DNA of 31,410 nucleotides from Pseudomonadota bacterium (GCA_021785795.1 JAJYEK010000033.1:1-31410); one strand, 5' to 3'; shown: positions 16,041 to 24,702, counted from the stretch's first letter. Notes: generated from the letters alone by a model not told the origin. Translations and numbers: made by a program.

Positions 16041-17138
16041 CTAAGGCGCAATCGGGTCACGCGCACGTTCGAACGAGTCATAGAAAAGGCGATCATCCGG
16101 CAGGCCGCACGCCCCAAATGCCGCCTTGCCGGCCTCTATCATGGGCGGCGGGCCGCTGGCGTAGACCTCATGGGCGCTCAGGTCCGGATAGTCCTGCACC
16201 ACGGCCTCGTGTACCCAGCCGCAGCGGCCTGCCCAGCAATCGCCCGGGAGCGGGTCCGAGAGCACCGGGGTATAACGAAAATTGCCGTGTTCCTGCGCCC
16301 AGGCCTGAACCCGCTCATGCAGGTAGAGATCGGGCCGGGCACGCACGCCCCAATAGAGGTGGATCGGCCGCTGCAGTCCCACGTAAAAGGTATGCTCCAG
16401 AATCGCCTTCATGGGAGCAAAACCGGTACCGCCGGCCATCAGAATGATCGGGCGTCCGGACCCGGCAGGCTCCGCTCCGGCCCCGCCGCCCTCCTCGCGC
16501 AGGAAGAAGGTCCCCAAAGGACCCTGAAAGCGCAATAAATCCTTCTCCTTCATGCGCGTAAACACATGCTCGGAAAAGTGTCCGCCCGGCAAATGCCGGA
16601 TGTGAAGCTGCAGCGCCTCGTCATCATGCGGGGCATTGGCCAGCGAAAAGCTGCGACGGCGTCCGTCTCGCAGCAGGATGTCCACATACTGGCCCGCCAG
16701 GAACTGGAGCCGCTCGTTCTGGGGCAACTTCAGATAGAGCACCATCACATCGGGCGCCAGCTTCTCCATGCGGACCACCCGGCACGGGAGAGTCTTGACA
16801 GCAATTCCGCGGACCGCGCCGATTTCGCGCACCTCGATAATCACATCGGACAGCGGCCGGGCACGACAGAACAGGGCCATGCCAGCCCGCTTTTCCGATT
16901 CGCTCAGCGCCTTGCTCTCGTAAGTGCCGTAGTCAACCACGCCAGCGATCACCTTGCCCTTGCAGGTGGCACAGGCACCGTTGCGACAGCTGTAGGGGAG
17001 GTTGAAGCCATGGCGCAACGCGGCCTCGAGCACGGTTTCGCTGCCTTCGGCAGCAAACTCGTGGCCGCTCGGCTCGATGCGCACTGTGAAGCCCATGCCT
17101 GGTCTGCTCGGCTGCTCAATGGATGCAACGTCCGGCAT
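16041..17138 (-). CDS. ferredoxin-flavin reductase, CDP-6-deoxy-delta-3,4-glucoseen reductase-like
   Basis: A three-domain electron-transfer protein. The N-terminal plant-type [2Fe-2S] ferredoxin domain has PYSCRNGACATCKGKV and a fourth Cys in ALFCRARPLS. The FAD domain has RSFSLANAPH (the RxYS-type flavin motif), and the NAD(P) domain has ILMAGGTGFAPMKAILEH and the C-terminal YASGPPPMIEAGKAAF. This matches AscD-type reductases, which give electrons to a sugar dehydratase in dideoxysugar synthesis. Many gammaproteobacteria carry such a gene without the sugar pathway, and no sugar genes are near, so the substrate is open. The ATG at 17138 follows GGAG closely; an ATG at 17096 gives the usual family N-terminus. 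Confidence 0.88.
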   Translation of the reverse strand: MPDVASIEQPSRPGMGFTVRIEPSGHEFAAEGSETVLEAALRHGFNLPYSCRNGACATCKGKVIAGVVDYGTYESKALSESEKRAGMALFCRARPLSDVIIEVREIGAVRGIAVKTLPCRVVRMEKLAPDVMVLYLKLPQNERLQFLAGQYVDILLRDGRRRSFSLANAPHDDEALQLHIRHLPGGHFSEHVFTRMKEKDLLRFQGPLGTFFLREEGGGAGAEPAGSGRPIILMAGGTGFAPMKAILEHTFYVGLQRPIHLYWGVRARPDLYLHERVQAWAQEHGNFRYTPVLSDPLPGDCWAGRCGWVHEAVVQDYPDLSAHEVYASGPPPMIEAGKAAFGACGLPDDRLFYDSFERARDPIAP

Positions 17139-17523
17139 TGTCTCCAAAAACCGCGCGGAGTCCAAGCCGGATCCGGCAGCCGCCTCAGGATCTGGAAGCG
17201 CGCCCCATCACCGGCCCGCGGCAGCGCGGCCACCCGCCGCCAGTCCTGGCTGGGTACCGGCCGTTCATCATATACTTGCCGGCCCCATGCCGGAATGCCC
17301 GGAGCGCAGCCGGCAACCGGATTCCAGGAACCAAACCGGGCACAGGCCCGTCAAAGGGTCGGGACAAACGCAGCAGTGTTCAGGCGAGTGAACACAGATC
17401 AACGATGAACTGCCACGACCATATGCCTCAACGACGGCCACCCATTGACAACCCACCCGCGCCTACATTTAATTGCGCCCCATGCCAAACCGGCGGTTGC
17501 ATAGTTAGGGATAGAGAGCTGCC
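17139..17523. other. divergent intergenic region, reductase / ABC operon
   Basis: These 385 bp hold no recognisable gene. The only clear element is the plus-strand promoter at 17445-17473 for the ABC operon. Several GC-rich short inverted stretches are present but none is followed by T residues. Confidence 0.5.
17445..17473 (+). promoter_or_regulatory. sigma-70 promoter of the ABC operon
   Basis: A perfect -35 hexamer TTGACA (17445-17450), a 17-bp spacer and a -10 hexamer TTTAAT (17468-17473, five of six matches) form the best housekeeping promoter in the window. Transcription would start near 17480, giving a leader of about 44 nt before the ATG at 17524. Confidence 0.8.
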
Positions 17524-18477
17524 ATGAGTGACGAAGCGCTGGTGGAAGTTGAGGATCTGTCGCGTTCCTACGGCGGCGTCATGGCGGTCAATCACATCAG
17601 CTTCGGTATCCGGCGCGGGCAGGTGCTGGGGTTCCTCGGTCCGAATGGTGCCGGCAAAACCACCACGATGCAGATCCTCAGCGGCAACCTCGCGCCGAGT
17701 ACCGGACGAGTACGCATTGCCGGCCACGACCTGCTCGAGGATCCGCGCCAGGCGAAACAGGCGATAGGCTATCTGCCGGAGCAGCCTCCGGTATACCGTG
17801 AGCTTACGGTCGACGAATACCTGGACTACTGTGCTGGGCTGAACCGCATAGCCCGGAACAAGCGGCGTGCGGCACGCGAGGCTGCCAAGATGAAATGCGG
17901 CCTGGGCGACACCGGAAGCCGGCTTATAGGCAATCTCTCCAAGGGCTATCAGCAACGCGTCGGCCTCGCGCAGGCAATCATCCATTTGCCGCCGGTCATC
18001 ATCCTGGACGAACCCACGGTGGGTCTCGATCCCATACAGATCCGCGAGATCCGGCATCTCGTGCGCGAACTCGGAAAGGAGCATGGGGTGATTTTGTCCA
18101 CCCATATACTCCCCGAGGTGCAGGCAACCTGCGATCGGGTGCAGATCATCAACAAAGGCAATCTGGTGCTCAATGACAGCATCGAGGGCCTGTCCCGGCA
18201 TATGCAGTCCTCGACCCTGTCCTTGGGACTGCGTAACGCCCCCGATCTCGGCCTGATACAGGCCATACCAGGCGTCAAGTCCGTGCAGGACCAGGGGGAC
18301 GGCCGGCTGCATGTGTTCTACGATCCTGATAGCGATCCGACCGATAGGCTGGTAGAGCTGGCGGTTCAGAAGCGCTGGGGCTTGTACGAGCTGCAACCTC
18401 AGCGCGCATCGCTTGAGGACATTTTCGTGCAAATCACCACCGAAGAGCACCAAACCCCGACGGGGGACGCGGCATGA
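17524..18477 (+). CDS. ABC transporter ATP-binding protein (GldA/NosF-like)
   Basis: A 317-residue ATPase with Walker A FLGPNGAGKTTTMQIL, a Q-loop region near YLPEQPPVYRELTVDEYL, signature LSKGYQQRVGLAQAI, Walker B VIILDEPTVGLDP and switch His in ILSTHILPEVQA. A C-terminal extension (about 225-317) is typical of the GldA/NatA/CcmA class that drives ABC-2 permeases. The stop overlaps the permease start (ATGA). Together with the next three genes it forms the widespread proteobacterial ABC - permease - GldG - DUF4340 cassette, whose transported substrate is not known. Confidence 0.93.
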   Translation: MSDEALVEVEDLSRSYGGVMAVNHISFGIRRGQVLGFLGPNGAGKTTTMQILSGNLAPSTGRVRIAGHDLLEDPRQAKQAIGYLPEQPPVYRELTVDEYLDYCAGLNRIARNKRRAAREAAKMKCGLGDTGSRLIGNLSKGYQQRVGLAQAIIHLPPVIILDEPTVGLDPIQIREIRHLVRELGKEHGVILSTHILPEVQATCDRVQIINKGNLVLNDSIEGLSRHMQSSTLSLGLRNAPDLGLIQAIPGVKSVQDQGDGRLHVFYDPDSDPTDRLVELAVQKRWGLYELQPQRASLEDIFVQITTEEHQTPTGDAA

Positions 18478-19223
18478 TTCTGACGATCGCACGCAACGAA
18501 CTGCGGCGCATGTTCCTATCGCCACTCGCCTGGACCATCCTGGCGGTAGTCATGATGATCCTGGCGTTCATGTTTCTCAGCAGCCTGCAGTACTTCGTGA
18601 TGATCCAGTCGCGGCTCCTGAGCATGGGAAGCGACGACGGGATTACCGCGGTCGTTGTGGCACCGCTGCTCGGTAACGCGGCGGTCGTGCTGCTGCTGGT
18701 CGTTCCGCTGGTCAGCATGCGCCTGGTAGCCGACGAGCGCCGCAACAAGACGCTGAGCCTGCTGTTCAGCGCGCCGGTTTCGATGACCGAGATTGTGCTC
18801 GGCAAATACCTGAGCCTGGTAGCTTTCCTGTGGCTGATTCTGGCCCTGGTGGCGCTGATGCCACTGTCACTGCTCGCCGGGGGCACGCTCGATTTCGGGC
18901 TGTTCGGTGCCGGACTCCTGGGCCTGGCGCTGCTGCTCGCCGGATTCGCCGCAGTCGGACTCTTCATGTCCACGCTCACGCAGAACCAGACCGTCGCTGC
19001 AGTCAGCACTTTTGGCGTGCTGCTGCTGTTCTGGATCCTCGACTGGGCCGGCCAAGGTTCTGGCGCTGCCGGAATTCTTGGGTATATGTCAATCTTGAAT
19101 CATTACGAACCGTTTCTGCAGGGCATTTTCGATACGCGTGACGCCGCCTACCTGGTGCTGTTCATCCTGACATTCCTCATGCTGAGCGTACGGCGGCTTG
19201 ACATGGACCGGCTCGGGGGCTGA
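18474..19223 (+). CDS. ABC-2 type permease (GldF/NosY-like)
   Basis: A 249-residue integral membrane protein with six hydrophobic helices. It starts MILTIARNELRRMFLSPLAWTILAVVMM, typical of ABC-2 permeases, and contains LRLVADERRNKTLSLLFSAPVSMTEIVLGKYLS, the conserved cytoplasmic coupling region of the GldF/NosY group. It forms the channel for the ATPase encoded by the overlapping upstream gene. The GldG-like gene begins 5 bp after its stop. Confidence 0.92.
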   Translation: MILTIARNELRRMFLSPLAWTILAVVMMILAFMFLSSLQYFVMIQSRLLSMGSDDGITAVVVAPLLGNAAVVLLLVVPLVSMRLVADERRNKTLSLLFSAPVSMTEIVLGKYLSLVAFLWLILALVALMPLSLLAGGTLDFGLFGAGLLGLALLLAGFAAVGLFMSTLTQNQTVAAVSTFGVLLLFWILDWAGQGSGAAGILGYMSILNHYEPFLQGIFDTRDAAYLVLFILTFLMLSVRRLDMDRLGG

Positions 19224-19228
19224 GGCAT

Positions 19229-20575
19229 ATGCGCACATCCCGCCAATTGCGCATTCAGATGCGTCTTGCCAGCAGCAGCTTCGTCGTGCTGTTCCTGATC
19301 ATCGTGGCGCTGCTGCTGGCGCTGAGCCGTCAGTACCACCGGCAGTTCGACTGGACCGAATCGGGCCGAAACAGCCTTTCACCGGCAAGCGTGGCGCTCC
19401 TGAAGAAGCTGCCGAAGCCGATTACGATCACGGCCTTCGTCACCGACAAGCGCAACCTGCGCATGCGCATTAGCGAACTTGTCGAGCGCTACAAGGAGCA
19501 CGACTCCAGGATAAAGCTGGAATTTGTCAATCCCGACAAGCACCCCGGCCGCGTTCGTGACGCAGGCATACGTTTTGACGGAGAACTGCTGGTCGACTAC
19601 GGCGGCCGGACACAGACGGTCGAGCAGATAAACGAACAGGCCCTGACGAACGCGATCGCGCGCGCCGGTCGCGGTGGAGATCGTCAGGTGGTGTTTCTGA
19701 GCGGACAGGGCGAGCGCAGCCCTGACGGCAACGCCAACTTCGATCTCTCGACCTGGGCCATGCAGATGAACAAGCGCGGACTCAAGACACGCAGCCTGAC
19801 GCTTGGCGAAACGGGCCAGATTCCAGCGGACACCTCAGTGCTGGTCATTGCGAGTCCGACCGCACGATTCCTTCCCGGTGAGGTCAAGGAACTCGAGAAC
19901 TACATCCACCGCGGCGGCAACCTGCTGTGGTTGAGCGATCCTGGCACGCATGCCGGGTTGACCCCGCTCGCCGACATGCTCGGTGTCGTGTTCCAGCCGG
20001 GCGTGATCGTGGACCCGGTCTCACAGCTCCTGACCGGGGGGCAGTCCGCCACTGATCTGGTCGTTACGCGCTACGGCGAACAGCCGGTGGTACGCGGATT
20101 CAATTTGATGACGCTGTTTCCGGATGCCCGCGGCATCACCTTCAAGGCACCGAAACACTGGCAGGGGCAAGTGATCATCGACACATCGCCGACCGCCTGG
20201 TCGGCGATCGGGCCACTCGGCAAGGTCACTAGCTTCCGGAAAGGCAGGGACATACCCGGTCCACTTGATATCGCCGTGGCACTCACGCGCCAGCGCGCCA
20301 AACGGCAGCAGCGGATCGCCATCATCGGAAACGGGAATTTCCTGTCGAATACCTTCATCGGCAACGGGGGCAACCTCGACCTCGGCATGAATCTGATCAA
20401 CTGGCTGGCCAATGATGAAGCCTACATCAACGTGCCGGCACGGATTGCGCCGGATCTGCGCCTGGATCTGTCCCGGACAGCTGAGGCTGCAATCGGCATC
20501 GGATTCCTGGTCGTGCTGCCGCTGATTCTGCTCATGACCGGGATCGGAATATGGCTGCGCCGGCGCAAGCGCTGA
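19229..20575 (+). CDS. GldG-like ABC-associated protein
   Basis: A 448-residue protein with an N-terminal membrane anchor (about 16-34), a large extracytoplasmic domain and a C-terminal helix (GIGFLVVLPLILLMTGIGIW) ending in RRRKR. The motifs QFDWTESGRNSLSPASVALLKKLPKPITITAFV and VVFLSGQGERSPDG identify the ABC-type uncharacterised transport / GldG family; in Bacteroidetes GldG works with GldA and GldF in gliding. Outside that phylum its role is unknown. GAGG lies just before the ATG. It is in the same unit as the ATPase and permease. Confidence 0.9.
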   Translation: MRTSRQLRIQMRLASSSFVVLFLIIVALLLALSRQYHRQFDWTESGRNSLSPASVALLKKLPKPITITAFVTDKRNLRMRISELVERYKEHDSRIKLEFVNPDKHPGRVRDAGIRFDGELLVDYGGRTQTVEQINEQALTNAIARAGRGGDRQVVFLSGQGERSPDGNANFDLSTWAMQMNKRGLKTRSLTLGETGQIPADTSVLVIASPTARFLPGEVKELENYIHRGGNLLWLSDPGTHAGLTPLADMLGVVFQPGVIVDPVSQLLTGGQSATDLVVTRYGEQPVVRGFNLMTLFPDARGITFKAPKHWQGQVIIDTSPTAWSAIGPLGKVTSFRKGRDIPGPLDIAVALTRQRAKRQQRIAIIGNGNFLSNTFIGNGGNLDLGMNLINWLANDEAYINVPARIAPDLRLDLSRTAEAAIGIGFLVVLPLILLMTGIGIWLRRRKR

Positions 20576-20585
20576 GCCATCGGGG

Positions 20586-21494
20586 GTGCGCGTGAACAGT
20601 CGCTGGGCGCTCAATGCCGGGATGGTTGTTCTGGTCATCGCCCTCGCGCTGGTCCTGATCTTCAAGCCCGGACAGCATAAGCCGCCGGCAATCCCGCCGC
20701 TCACCGACCTATCCGCCAGCCGTATCGACCACATCCGGCTGCAGCGCCCGGGCGAACCTGAAATTGACCTCGACAAATCGGCAGGGCGGTGGATGATGAC
20801 TGCCCCACGCAGGGCGCGCGCGAACAGCTTTCGGATCAACGAGCTGCTGCACCTCGCCGCAGCCAGGATCGCAACACATTTCGCCGTGCCGCCGGCCGAT
20901 CTCGCCAGGTACGGGCTGGCCAAACCAAGCGCAGTCGTCTGGCTAGACAACGAGAAGATCAGTTTCGGCGGACCCCATCCACTGGACCCCGACCACTACG
21001 TCCTATACCGGGGGCAGGTCTATGTGGTGCCCGATCACTATGACAATGCCGCCACAGCACCGTTATCGGGCTTCTTCAGCACCCGCCTGATCAACATCCA
21101 CAGGAGACTCTTGGCAATGGAGATGCCGGGGCTCATCCTGACGCGCAAACCTGACGGTAGCTGGAAGGTGGCGCCCCCGGACAGCAAATTGTCGACTGAT
21201 CGCGTGAATACATTTGTCGATGACTGGCGCTACGCGGAAGCCCTGTCCGTCAAGCCGTATTCGGGCAAGCCCGTCATTGCCCATGTGCGTCTCACGTTTG
21301 CGCCGGCACCTGCCAAGACGGCGGGCGGCCATCCTGCCGCCAGTCCGGGCCGGGGGCCACTTCGCAGCCGGGTACTGGTTATCGGTATCCTGGAGCGCAG
21401 GCCGGAACTGATCTTCTACCGCAAGGATGAGGGGCTCGAATACAAATTCCCGGCCGATATGGCCTCACAGCTGCTCACACTCAAGCCCCGCTGA
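20586..21494 (+). CDS. DUF4340 membrane-anchored protein
   Basis: A 302-residue protein with one N-terminal membrane helix (about 10-27, LNAGMVVLVIALALVLIF), then a periplasmic domain. RIDHIRLQRPGEPEIDLDKSAGRWMMTAPRRARANSFRINELLHL is the characteristic DUF4340 block, repeated in weaker form as GLILTRKPDGSWKVAPPDSKLSTDRVNTFVDDW. It is almost always next to GldG-like genes, so it is probably a partner of the same complex. The start is GTG at 20586 or GTG at 20592, behind GGGG. Its stop codon lies in a 30-bp palindrome. Confidence 0.88.
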   Translation: MRVNSRWALNAGMVVLVIALALVLIFKPGQHKPPAIPPLTDLSASRIDHIRLQRPGEPEIDLDKSAGRWMMTAPRRARANSFRINELLHLAAARIATHFAVPPADLARYGLAKPSAVVWLDNEKISFGGPHPLDPDHYVLYRGQVYVVPDHYDNAATAPLSGFFSTRLINIHRRLLAMEMPGLILTRKPDGSWKVAPPDSKLSTDRVNTFVDDWRYAEALSVKPYSGKPVIAHVRLTFAPAPAKTAGGHPAASPGRGPLRSRVLVIGILERRPELIFYRKDEGLEYKFPADMASQLLTLKPR

Positions 21495-21513
21495 GGCGCG
21501 CCTCAGCGGGGCT
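21484..21513. repeat. 30-bp perfect palindrome between DUF4340 gene and mutM
   Basis: Every base pairs: the arms AGCCCCGCTGAGGCG and CGCCTCAGCGGGGCT meet without a spacer. It covers the DUF4340 stop codon (21492-21494) and ends 16 bp before the mutM ATG. No T tract follows, so it is not a standard intrinsic terminator; it may be an mRNA 3' stabiliser, a REP-like unit or a protein site. Confidence 0.75.
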
Positions 21514-21528
21514 CGTCGCCCACAATCC

Positions 21529-22344
21529 ATGCCGGAACTTCCGGAAGTCGAGACCACGCGCCGCGGGATCGAATCCCACCTGCTGGGTCGCTGCGTCGAG
21601 GCAGTAGTCATACGAAACCCCAATCTGCGCTGGAAGGTCCCGGACACACTGGCGCGGGAGCTGCCGGGACAGACCGTGCACGCAGTAGAGCGACGGGCCA
21701 AGTATCTGCTGCTGTACGCTGATCGGGGCACAGTCATTGTCCACCTCGGCATGAGCGGCAGTCTGCGTGTCGTGGCCTGCTCCGAGCCGGCGGAACGATA
21801 CGACCACGTAGACCTGGTGCTGACCGGCGGCACATGCCTGCGCCTGCGCGATCCCAGGCGTTTCGGCTCCGTGCTATGGACCCGCAGCGCCCCGGCAGAT
21901 CATGCGCTGCTCAAAAACATCGGCCCGGAGCCGCTGGCCGCAGCGTTCGATGGCGCCTACCTTCACACCTGCACCCGCCGGCGCACCGTTGCCATACGCG
22001 ACTTGCTGCTCAATACCCGGATTGTCGCCGGCATTGGCAACATCTATGCCAACGAGGCGCTGTTCCAGGCCCGTATCCGTCCGGCGCGACGCGCAGGTCG
22101 GCTGAGCCGCGCCGACTGCGATCGCCTGGTTGGGGCGATCCGCGCGACGCTCGCGCAGGCTATCGAGGCGGGCGGCACAACACTGCGTGATTTTCAGAAC
22201 GCAGACGGTAACCCCGGCTATTTCCAGCAGGTTCTGTCCGTCTATGGACGTGCCGGCGAACCGTGCCGGCAATGTGGCACACCCGTCCGCGCGCTCCGCA
22301 TCGGTCAGCGACGGGCATTCTTCTGTCCCCGGTGCCAACACTGA
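21529..22344 (+). CDS. mutM: formamidopyrimidine-DNA glycosylase (Fpg)
   Basis: MutM removes 8-oxoguanine and ring-opened purines. The 271-residue protein starts MPELPEVETTRRGI, with the catalytic Pro2 and Glu3, followed by the conserved RRAKYLLL Lys, HLGMSG, DPRRFG, the helix-two-turn-helix NTRIVAGIGNIYANEALF, and the C-terminal zinc finger CRQCGTPVRALRIGQRRAFFCPRC. All key residues are present. The ATG lacks a ribosome site, and the palindrome at 21484-21513 lies just upstream, so it may depend on the ABC operon transcript. Confidence 0.97.
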   Translation: MPELPEVETTRRGIESHLLGRCVEAVVIRNPNLRWKVPDTLARELPGQTVHAVERRAKYLLLYADRGTVIVHLGMSGSLRVVACSEPAERYDHVDLVLTGGTCLRLRDPRRFGSVLWTRSAPADHALLKNIGPEPLAAAFDGAYLHTCTRRRTVAIRDLLLNTRIVAGIGNIYANEALFQARIRPARRAGRLSRADCDRLVGAIRATLAQAIEAGGTTLRDFQNADGNPGYFQQVLSVYGRAGEPCRQCGTPVRALRIGQRRAFFCPRCQH

Positions 22345-22356
22345 CCGGACTTAAAG

Positions 22357-22372
22357 TGGCACGTTACTTGCT
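22357..22372 (+). promoter_or_regulatory. sigma-54 (RpoN) -24/-12 promoter
   Basis: TGGCACG TTAC TTGCT matches the RpoN consensus TGGCACG-N4-TTGCT at every defined base. The invariant GG is at 22358-22359 and GC at 22370-22371, with exact spacing. Transcription would start near 22383, about 160 nt before the dynamin-like gene. It is only 12 bp after the mutM stop, in an intergenic region. An activator (enhancer-binding protein) site was not identified. Confidence 0.85.
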
Positions 22373-22438
22373 TGCTTAAATATTTTGATTCCCCTGACTT
22401 TTTGGTTAGGATGAAACTCGGGAAATGGGTGGCCGTAG

Positions 22439-22494
22439 CCGACCGGCGGTCGGGCGGATGCGGCCGCCGGTAGGCGGCCATCGGGGCCGGCGGC
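22439..22494 (+). promoter_or_regulatory. leader with alternative hairpins upstream of the dynamin-like gene
   Basis: Three pairings can be drawn: CCGACC GGC GGTCGG (22439-22453); GGCCGCC (22462-22468) with GGCGGCC (22473-22479); and GCCGCCGG (22463-22470) with CCGGCGGC (22487-22494). The last two share bases and exclude each other. There is no T tract, so any control would act on translation or mRNA stability. This is structure by eye in GC-rich DNA and could be chance. Confidence 0.35.
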
Positions 22495-22542
22495 TAACAT
22501 TCTGATAGGCGGCTGCGCACAACCTCTCTCAAGGATCGCTCG

Positions 22543-24525
22543 ATGAATGACATAGAACGCCAATTTGAGGCTTACAGCGCCTGGCGCACGGGTTTGTTCG
22601 AATCGATCAGCCAATTCAGAGGATGGCTGCGCAGCCAGGAAATTGCTGACACCCAGGTCGATCAACGCCTGGAGCAGGTGCTATCGACACTGCGCGACGA
22701 CAAGCTCTATGTAGCCTTTGTTGCTGAATTCTCCCGCGGCAAATCCGAACTTATCAATGCCATCTTCTTCGCCGGATTCGGACAGCGTGTGCTGCCTTCG
22801 AGCGCCGGACGCACGACCATGTGCCCCACGGAGCTCGTATACGAACACAATACGGACCCCTTTATCCGGCTGCTCCCAATCGAGACCCGCACCAGCGGCA
22901 CGACGGTCTCGGAACTCAAAGCCTTCCCGGACGAATGGACCACGATCCCCCTGGACACGGGGTCTCCCGACAAAGTGGCCGAGGCACTGCAACATATCGC
23001 ACAGATCAAGTCAGTATCGAGGGACATTGCACAATCGATGGGGCTGCACATCGCCGAGGAGGAGACCGACAACGGCATGCATGTCACTGCGGACGGCCTA
23101 GTGGAAATCCCCCAGTGGCGTCACGCCATCATCAATTTTCCGCATCCGCTGCTCGAGCAGGGCCTGGTGATCCTCGACACGCCGGGCCTCAACGCGTTGG
23201 GGACCGAACCGGAGCTCACGCTAAGCCTGCTGCCGAGCGCCCATGCGGTACTCTTCATTCTCGCTGCCGACACGGGCGTGACCAAGTCCGATATCCAGGT
23301 TTGGCACAATTTCATCAGCAATCCGAATAGCGGTGCAGCAAAAGGCCGCATGGTGGTGCTCAACAAGATCGACGGCCTGTGGGATGAGCTGCGGGACTGG
23401 GAGGAGGTGCAGCGCGAAATTGACCGCCAGATCCAGGAAACGGCAAGACACCTCGGGATCGGAGAACACAATATCTACCCAGTTTCGGCGCAGAAGGCGC
23501 TGCTCGGCAAAATCAGGGGCGACAGGACCGTCCTCGAACGCAGCCGCATAGGGGCCCTGGAGAAAGCGCTGGGAGAAGAGCTCCTGCCAGCCAAACGCGA
23601 TATCGTGCGCGCAAACATCGGCGGCGACATGATGGATATCATCAAGGCCGTGCGCACCATCCTTGCGCAACGGCTCAAGGGGGTCCAAGAGCACATGGAG
23701 GAGCTGGAGGGCCTCAACGGAAAGAATCTGGACGTCATCGACCATATGATGGAAAAGGTCAGAGTAGACAAGGAGCACTTCGAGAAGAGCCTGCAGCGCT
23801 TCCAGGCAACCCGCAGCATCTTCTCACAGCAGACCAACCTGCTCTATTCGCACCTCAACCTCAAGGCCATCGATAAGCTGATTGCGGAAACTAAGCGCGA
23901 CATGGAAATCAGCCTGACGACGTCAGGACTGAAGGCGCGGATGCAAACCTTCTTCAGGCAGATGCACGGCATCATGGAAGATGCGGCCAGACAAGCCCAG
24001 GAGATCAAGGAGCTCATGGAGGGTGTATACAGGAAATTCCAGGAAGAGCACGGGCTGTCCAACATCAAGCCGCACGGCTTTTCGGTAATGAAATACTTGC
24101 GGGAGATCAAGCGCATAGAGGACAAGCACATGCAGTTTTTTGGCGGCATGTCGCTGCTGGTAACCGAACAGAAATCGGTCACCCGCAGATTCTACGAATC
24201 TGCAGTCGCCCGCATTCGGGCAATCTTCGCCACCGCCAACCGCGATGCCGACAACTGGCTGCGGACCATCATGTCGCCCATGGAATCGCAGGTGCGTGAA
24301 CACCAGATACAGCTGCGGCGGCGCCTTGAAAGCATAAAGCGTATCCACAAGGCAAGCGACACGCTCGAAGATAGGCTGAACGAACTCAAGGACGTACGCG
24401 ATGGAATCCGCGCCCAAGACGGGGCGCTCAAGGCTCAGGCTGACACCATCGTCCGGATTCTCAGCGCTTCGGCAGGATCGAAGTCTGACACCGATCCGGC
24501 GCCTGATATCAACCTGTCCGCCTGA
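22543..24525 (+). CDS. bacterial dynamin-like GTPase
   Basis: A 660-residue large GTPase. The GTP-binding motifs are clear: P-loop AEFSRGKSELINAIFF (about residues 60-75), the G2 threonine zone SSAGRTTMCPTEL, G3 LVILDTPGLNAL and G4 VVLNKIDGLWDEL. After residue 350 the protein is almost wholly helical with long coiled coils (EHMEELEGLN, HFEKSLQRF, REHQIQLRRRLESIKRIHKASDTLEDRLNELKDV), like the stalk of dynamin-like proteins. No obvious membrane-inserting hydrophobic paddle is present, though FFGGMSLLV around 530 could touch lipid. Such proteins remodel or protect membranes, but the role here is unknown. AAGGA lies upstream of the ATG. The gene stands alone behind a sigma-54 promoter. Confidence 0.9.
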   Translation: MNDIERQFEAYSAWRTGLFESISQFRGWLRSQEIADTQVDQRLEQVLSTLRDDKLYVAFVAEFSRGKSELINAIFFAGFGQRVLPSSAGRTTMCPTELVYEHNTDPFIRLLPIETRTSGTTVSELKAFPDEWTTIPLDTGSPDKVAEALQHIAQIKSVSRDIAQSMGLHIAEEETDNGMHVTADGLVEIPQWRHAIINFPHPLLEQGLVILDTPGLNALGTEPELTLSLLPSAHAVLFILAADTGVTKSDIQVWHNFISNPNSGAAKGRMVVLNKIDGLWDELRDWEEVQREIDRQIQETARHLGIGEHNIYPVSAQKALLGKIRGDRTVLERSRIGALEKALGEELLPAKRDIVRANIGGDMMDIIKAVRTILAQRLKGVQEHMEELEGLNGKNLDVIDHMMEKVRVDKEHFEKSLQRFQATRSIFSQQTNLLYSHLNLKAIDKLIAETKRDMEISLTTSGLKARMQTFFRQMHGIMEDAARQAQEIKELMEGVYRKFQEEHGLSNIKPHGFSVMKYLREIKRIEDKHMQFFGGMSLLVTEQKSVTRRFYESAVARIRAIFATANRDADNWLRTIMSPMESQVREHQIQLRRRLESIKRIHKASDTLEDRLNELKDVRDGIRAQDGALKAQADTIVRILSASAGSKSDTDPAPDINLSA

Positions 24526-24702
24526 ACCCGAGGCAACTGCATCTCCACTCGGCCCGGAGCGGATCCGCTGCCTCGCAGTCAGGCATGCGCTGCGGGCCGG
24601 CGACTGCACAGCCTTGATCAGGAGCCGTTCAATCGACCGCTCCCGCGGCTTCGGAGCCCCACGCTCGCAGGACAGCCCCCGGCAAGAGAGGCTGACGGAC
24701 GA

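Noticed and set aside
17428..18525. A 365-codon minus-strand open frame over the ABC ATPase gene
   Set aside because: The plus strand encodes an ATPase with all motifs; the antisense product resembles no family and has no ribosome site.
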